This document shows, one piece after another, positions 5,748-6,496 of a stretch of 6,496 nucleotides of DNA. How positions within the stretch are numbered: the stretch's first letter is position 1; every line of letters begins with the position of its first letter. This DNA comes from Comamonadaceae bacterium. Its GTDB lineage: Bacteria > Pseudomonadota > Gammaproteobacteria > Burkholderiales > Burkholderiaceae_C. Where the stretch lies: positions 1-6,496 of the forward strand of contig CANBQX010000111.1 of NCBI GenBank assembly GCA_947371775.1. The letters run 5' to 3'. The translations under genes and the position numbers were made by a program. The notes under the pieces were generated by a model. The model did no database searches, was not told the DNA's origin, and saw only the letters and a list, made by a program, of their open reading frames with translations.

Positions 5748-6496
5748 CTACAAGCGCTTCTGCTCTCGCAGCAACTGCGCCCGGTTGCGAATGCCCGCTT
5801 CGCCCAGGGCCAGCGCCTGCGCATTGGTGTGCACCGAATAAGAGCCCATGTGCAAGGGTTGGGGGTGCGGAACTGCGGAGCCGACGACAAAGGCCGTGGC
5901 GGTAATCGCCTTGAAGGTGATCGACCCGGCGTCCGCGGATAACACCACCAAATCACCCGTGCGCAAAGCGTCTGGCGCCGACAAGCTGCCCTCGCCTATC
6001 GCGGCCCATGCCACGGTGTGACCTGGAGCAAGTTCGAAATTCCAGGTATCCCCCGCTTTCAAATGCACGCCCAGATAGGTCATGTCGGACGGCGCTGGTA
6101 TCGGGCAGCTCGCCCCGCCATAGCGGCCCAGCAACACGCGGGCGGGCCCCACCTGCGGAACCTCTGCGGGATCAAGGTACAGGCTGTAGGCCTCGGCCAA
6201 TTCCAACGCGGGCGGCATCGCCACCCACAGCTGAAAACCCAACACCCGCTCATGGTCGGCGGGCCCACCACGGTGCCACACACCGCCGCCCGCCATCATC
6301 CACTCCACACCGCCCTGCGGAAGCAGGCCGCGTGCGCCCTCGGTGCCCGTAGTGTCTTCGTAGTGAGTACTGCCTTCGATCAGGTAGGTCAGCGTGGCAA
6401 TGCCCGAATGCGGGTGCATGCCAAAGCGCGGTGCCTGACCGTTCGCAGGCGACTCAAAGCGGTCCAAAAAGATAAAAGGCTTGAGCACTTCACCCA
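5748..6496 (-). CDS. Pirin family protein (bicupin), N terminus beyond window
   Basis: Two-cupin protein of the pirin family, whose members are non-heme iron proteins; some have quercetin 2,3-dioxygenase activity and others act as regulators. The frame runs from the TAG at 5748-5750 through the right edge, giving 249 residues; the start codon and roughly the first 20-40 residues are missing (a GTG at 6488 is just an internal valine). The visible N terminus, G-E-V-L-K-P-F-I-F-L-D-R-F, is the typical pirin opening. The cupin metal motif H-P-H is at 6408-6416, followed by T-L-T-Y-L-I-E-G, and the second motif W-M-M-A-G-G-G-V-W-H has its His at 6273-6275. The fourth ligand, Glu in canonical pirins (H-x-E), is Gly here (6267-6269). 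The C-terminal cupin (about 5800-6080) includes V-A-W-A-A-I-G-E-G and a pirin-like G-D-L-V-V-L-S-A-D. The gene faces the SDR gene tail to tail. Family assignment is secure; activity is uncertain because of the altered ligand. Confidence 0.93.
   Translation of the reverse strand, partial: GEVLKPFIFLDRFESPANGQAPRFGMHPHSGIATLTYLIEGSTHYEDTTGTEGARGLLPQGGVEWMMAGGGVWHRGGPADHERVLGFQLWVAMPPALELAEAYSLYLDPAEVPQVGPARVLLGRYGGASCPIPAPSDMTYLGVHLKAGDTWNFELAPGHTVAWAAIGEGSLSAPDALRTGDLVVLSADAGSITFKAITATAFVVGSAVPHPQPLHMGSYSVHTNAQALALGEAGIRNRAQLLREQKRL

Noticed and set aside
5752..5759. The palindrome AAGCGCTT near the end of the pirin gene
   Set aside because: Eight bases, no loop or T-tract, and inside coding sequence; most likely chance.

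Overview
The window is GC-rich (about 60-65% by eye) and densely coded. Its protein sequences and codon use look like a beta-proteobacterium, most likely Burkholderiales/Comamonadaceae. That placement rests on overall impression, not on a marker gene. I see no rRNA, tRNA, CRISPR array, insertion sequence or phage gene.

Layout. Bases 1-2765 (minus strand) hold most of an AcrB/MexB-type RND efflux permease, cut at the window's left edge after about 921 residues. Directly upstream in the same operon, 2778-4085 (minus) encodes its periplasmic adaptor lipoprotein of the AcrA/MexA type, with an unusual Ala/Ser-rich C-terminal tail. A 176-base divergent intergenic region (4086-4261) holds the control sequences for both directions: an AT-rich stretch with an inverted repeat, and a GC-rich set of alternating repeat arms in the adaptor gene's leader. 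On the plus strand, 4262-4891 is a small uncharacterised protein with a Pro-Cys-Pro motif near its N terminus, possibly a distant relative of heme-thiolate peroxidases. It is followed by a short-chain dehydrogenase/reductase (4949-5740). A pirin-family bicupin protein (5748 to the right edge, minus, N terminus missing) converges on the SDR gene with 7 bases between the two stop codons.

How the genes work together. The two minus-strand efflux genes form one functional unit: the permease captures substrates from periplasm and membrane, and the adaptor links it to an outer-membrane channel whose gene is not in the window (it may lie beyond base 1). No TetR/MarR/LysR-type regulator gene is present here, so the pump's control gene is elsewhere or absent. 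The peroxidase-like protein, the SDR and the pirin are each plausible redox or small-molecule enzymes, but nothing in the sequence ties them to one pathway.

Most of the window is ordinary housekeeping or accessory chromosome. The points most worth a second look are the PCP-motif protein, the loss of the usual iron-ligand glutamate in the pirin, substitutions in the predicted drug pocket of the pump, the low-complexity tail of the adaptor, and the repeat structure in the divergent intergenic region. I did not find a convincing new multi-gene system.
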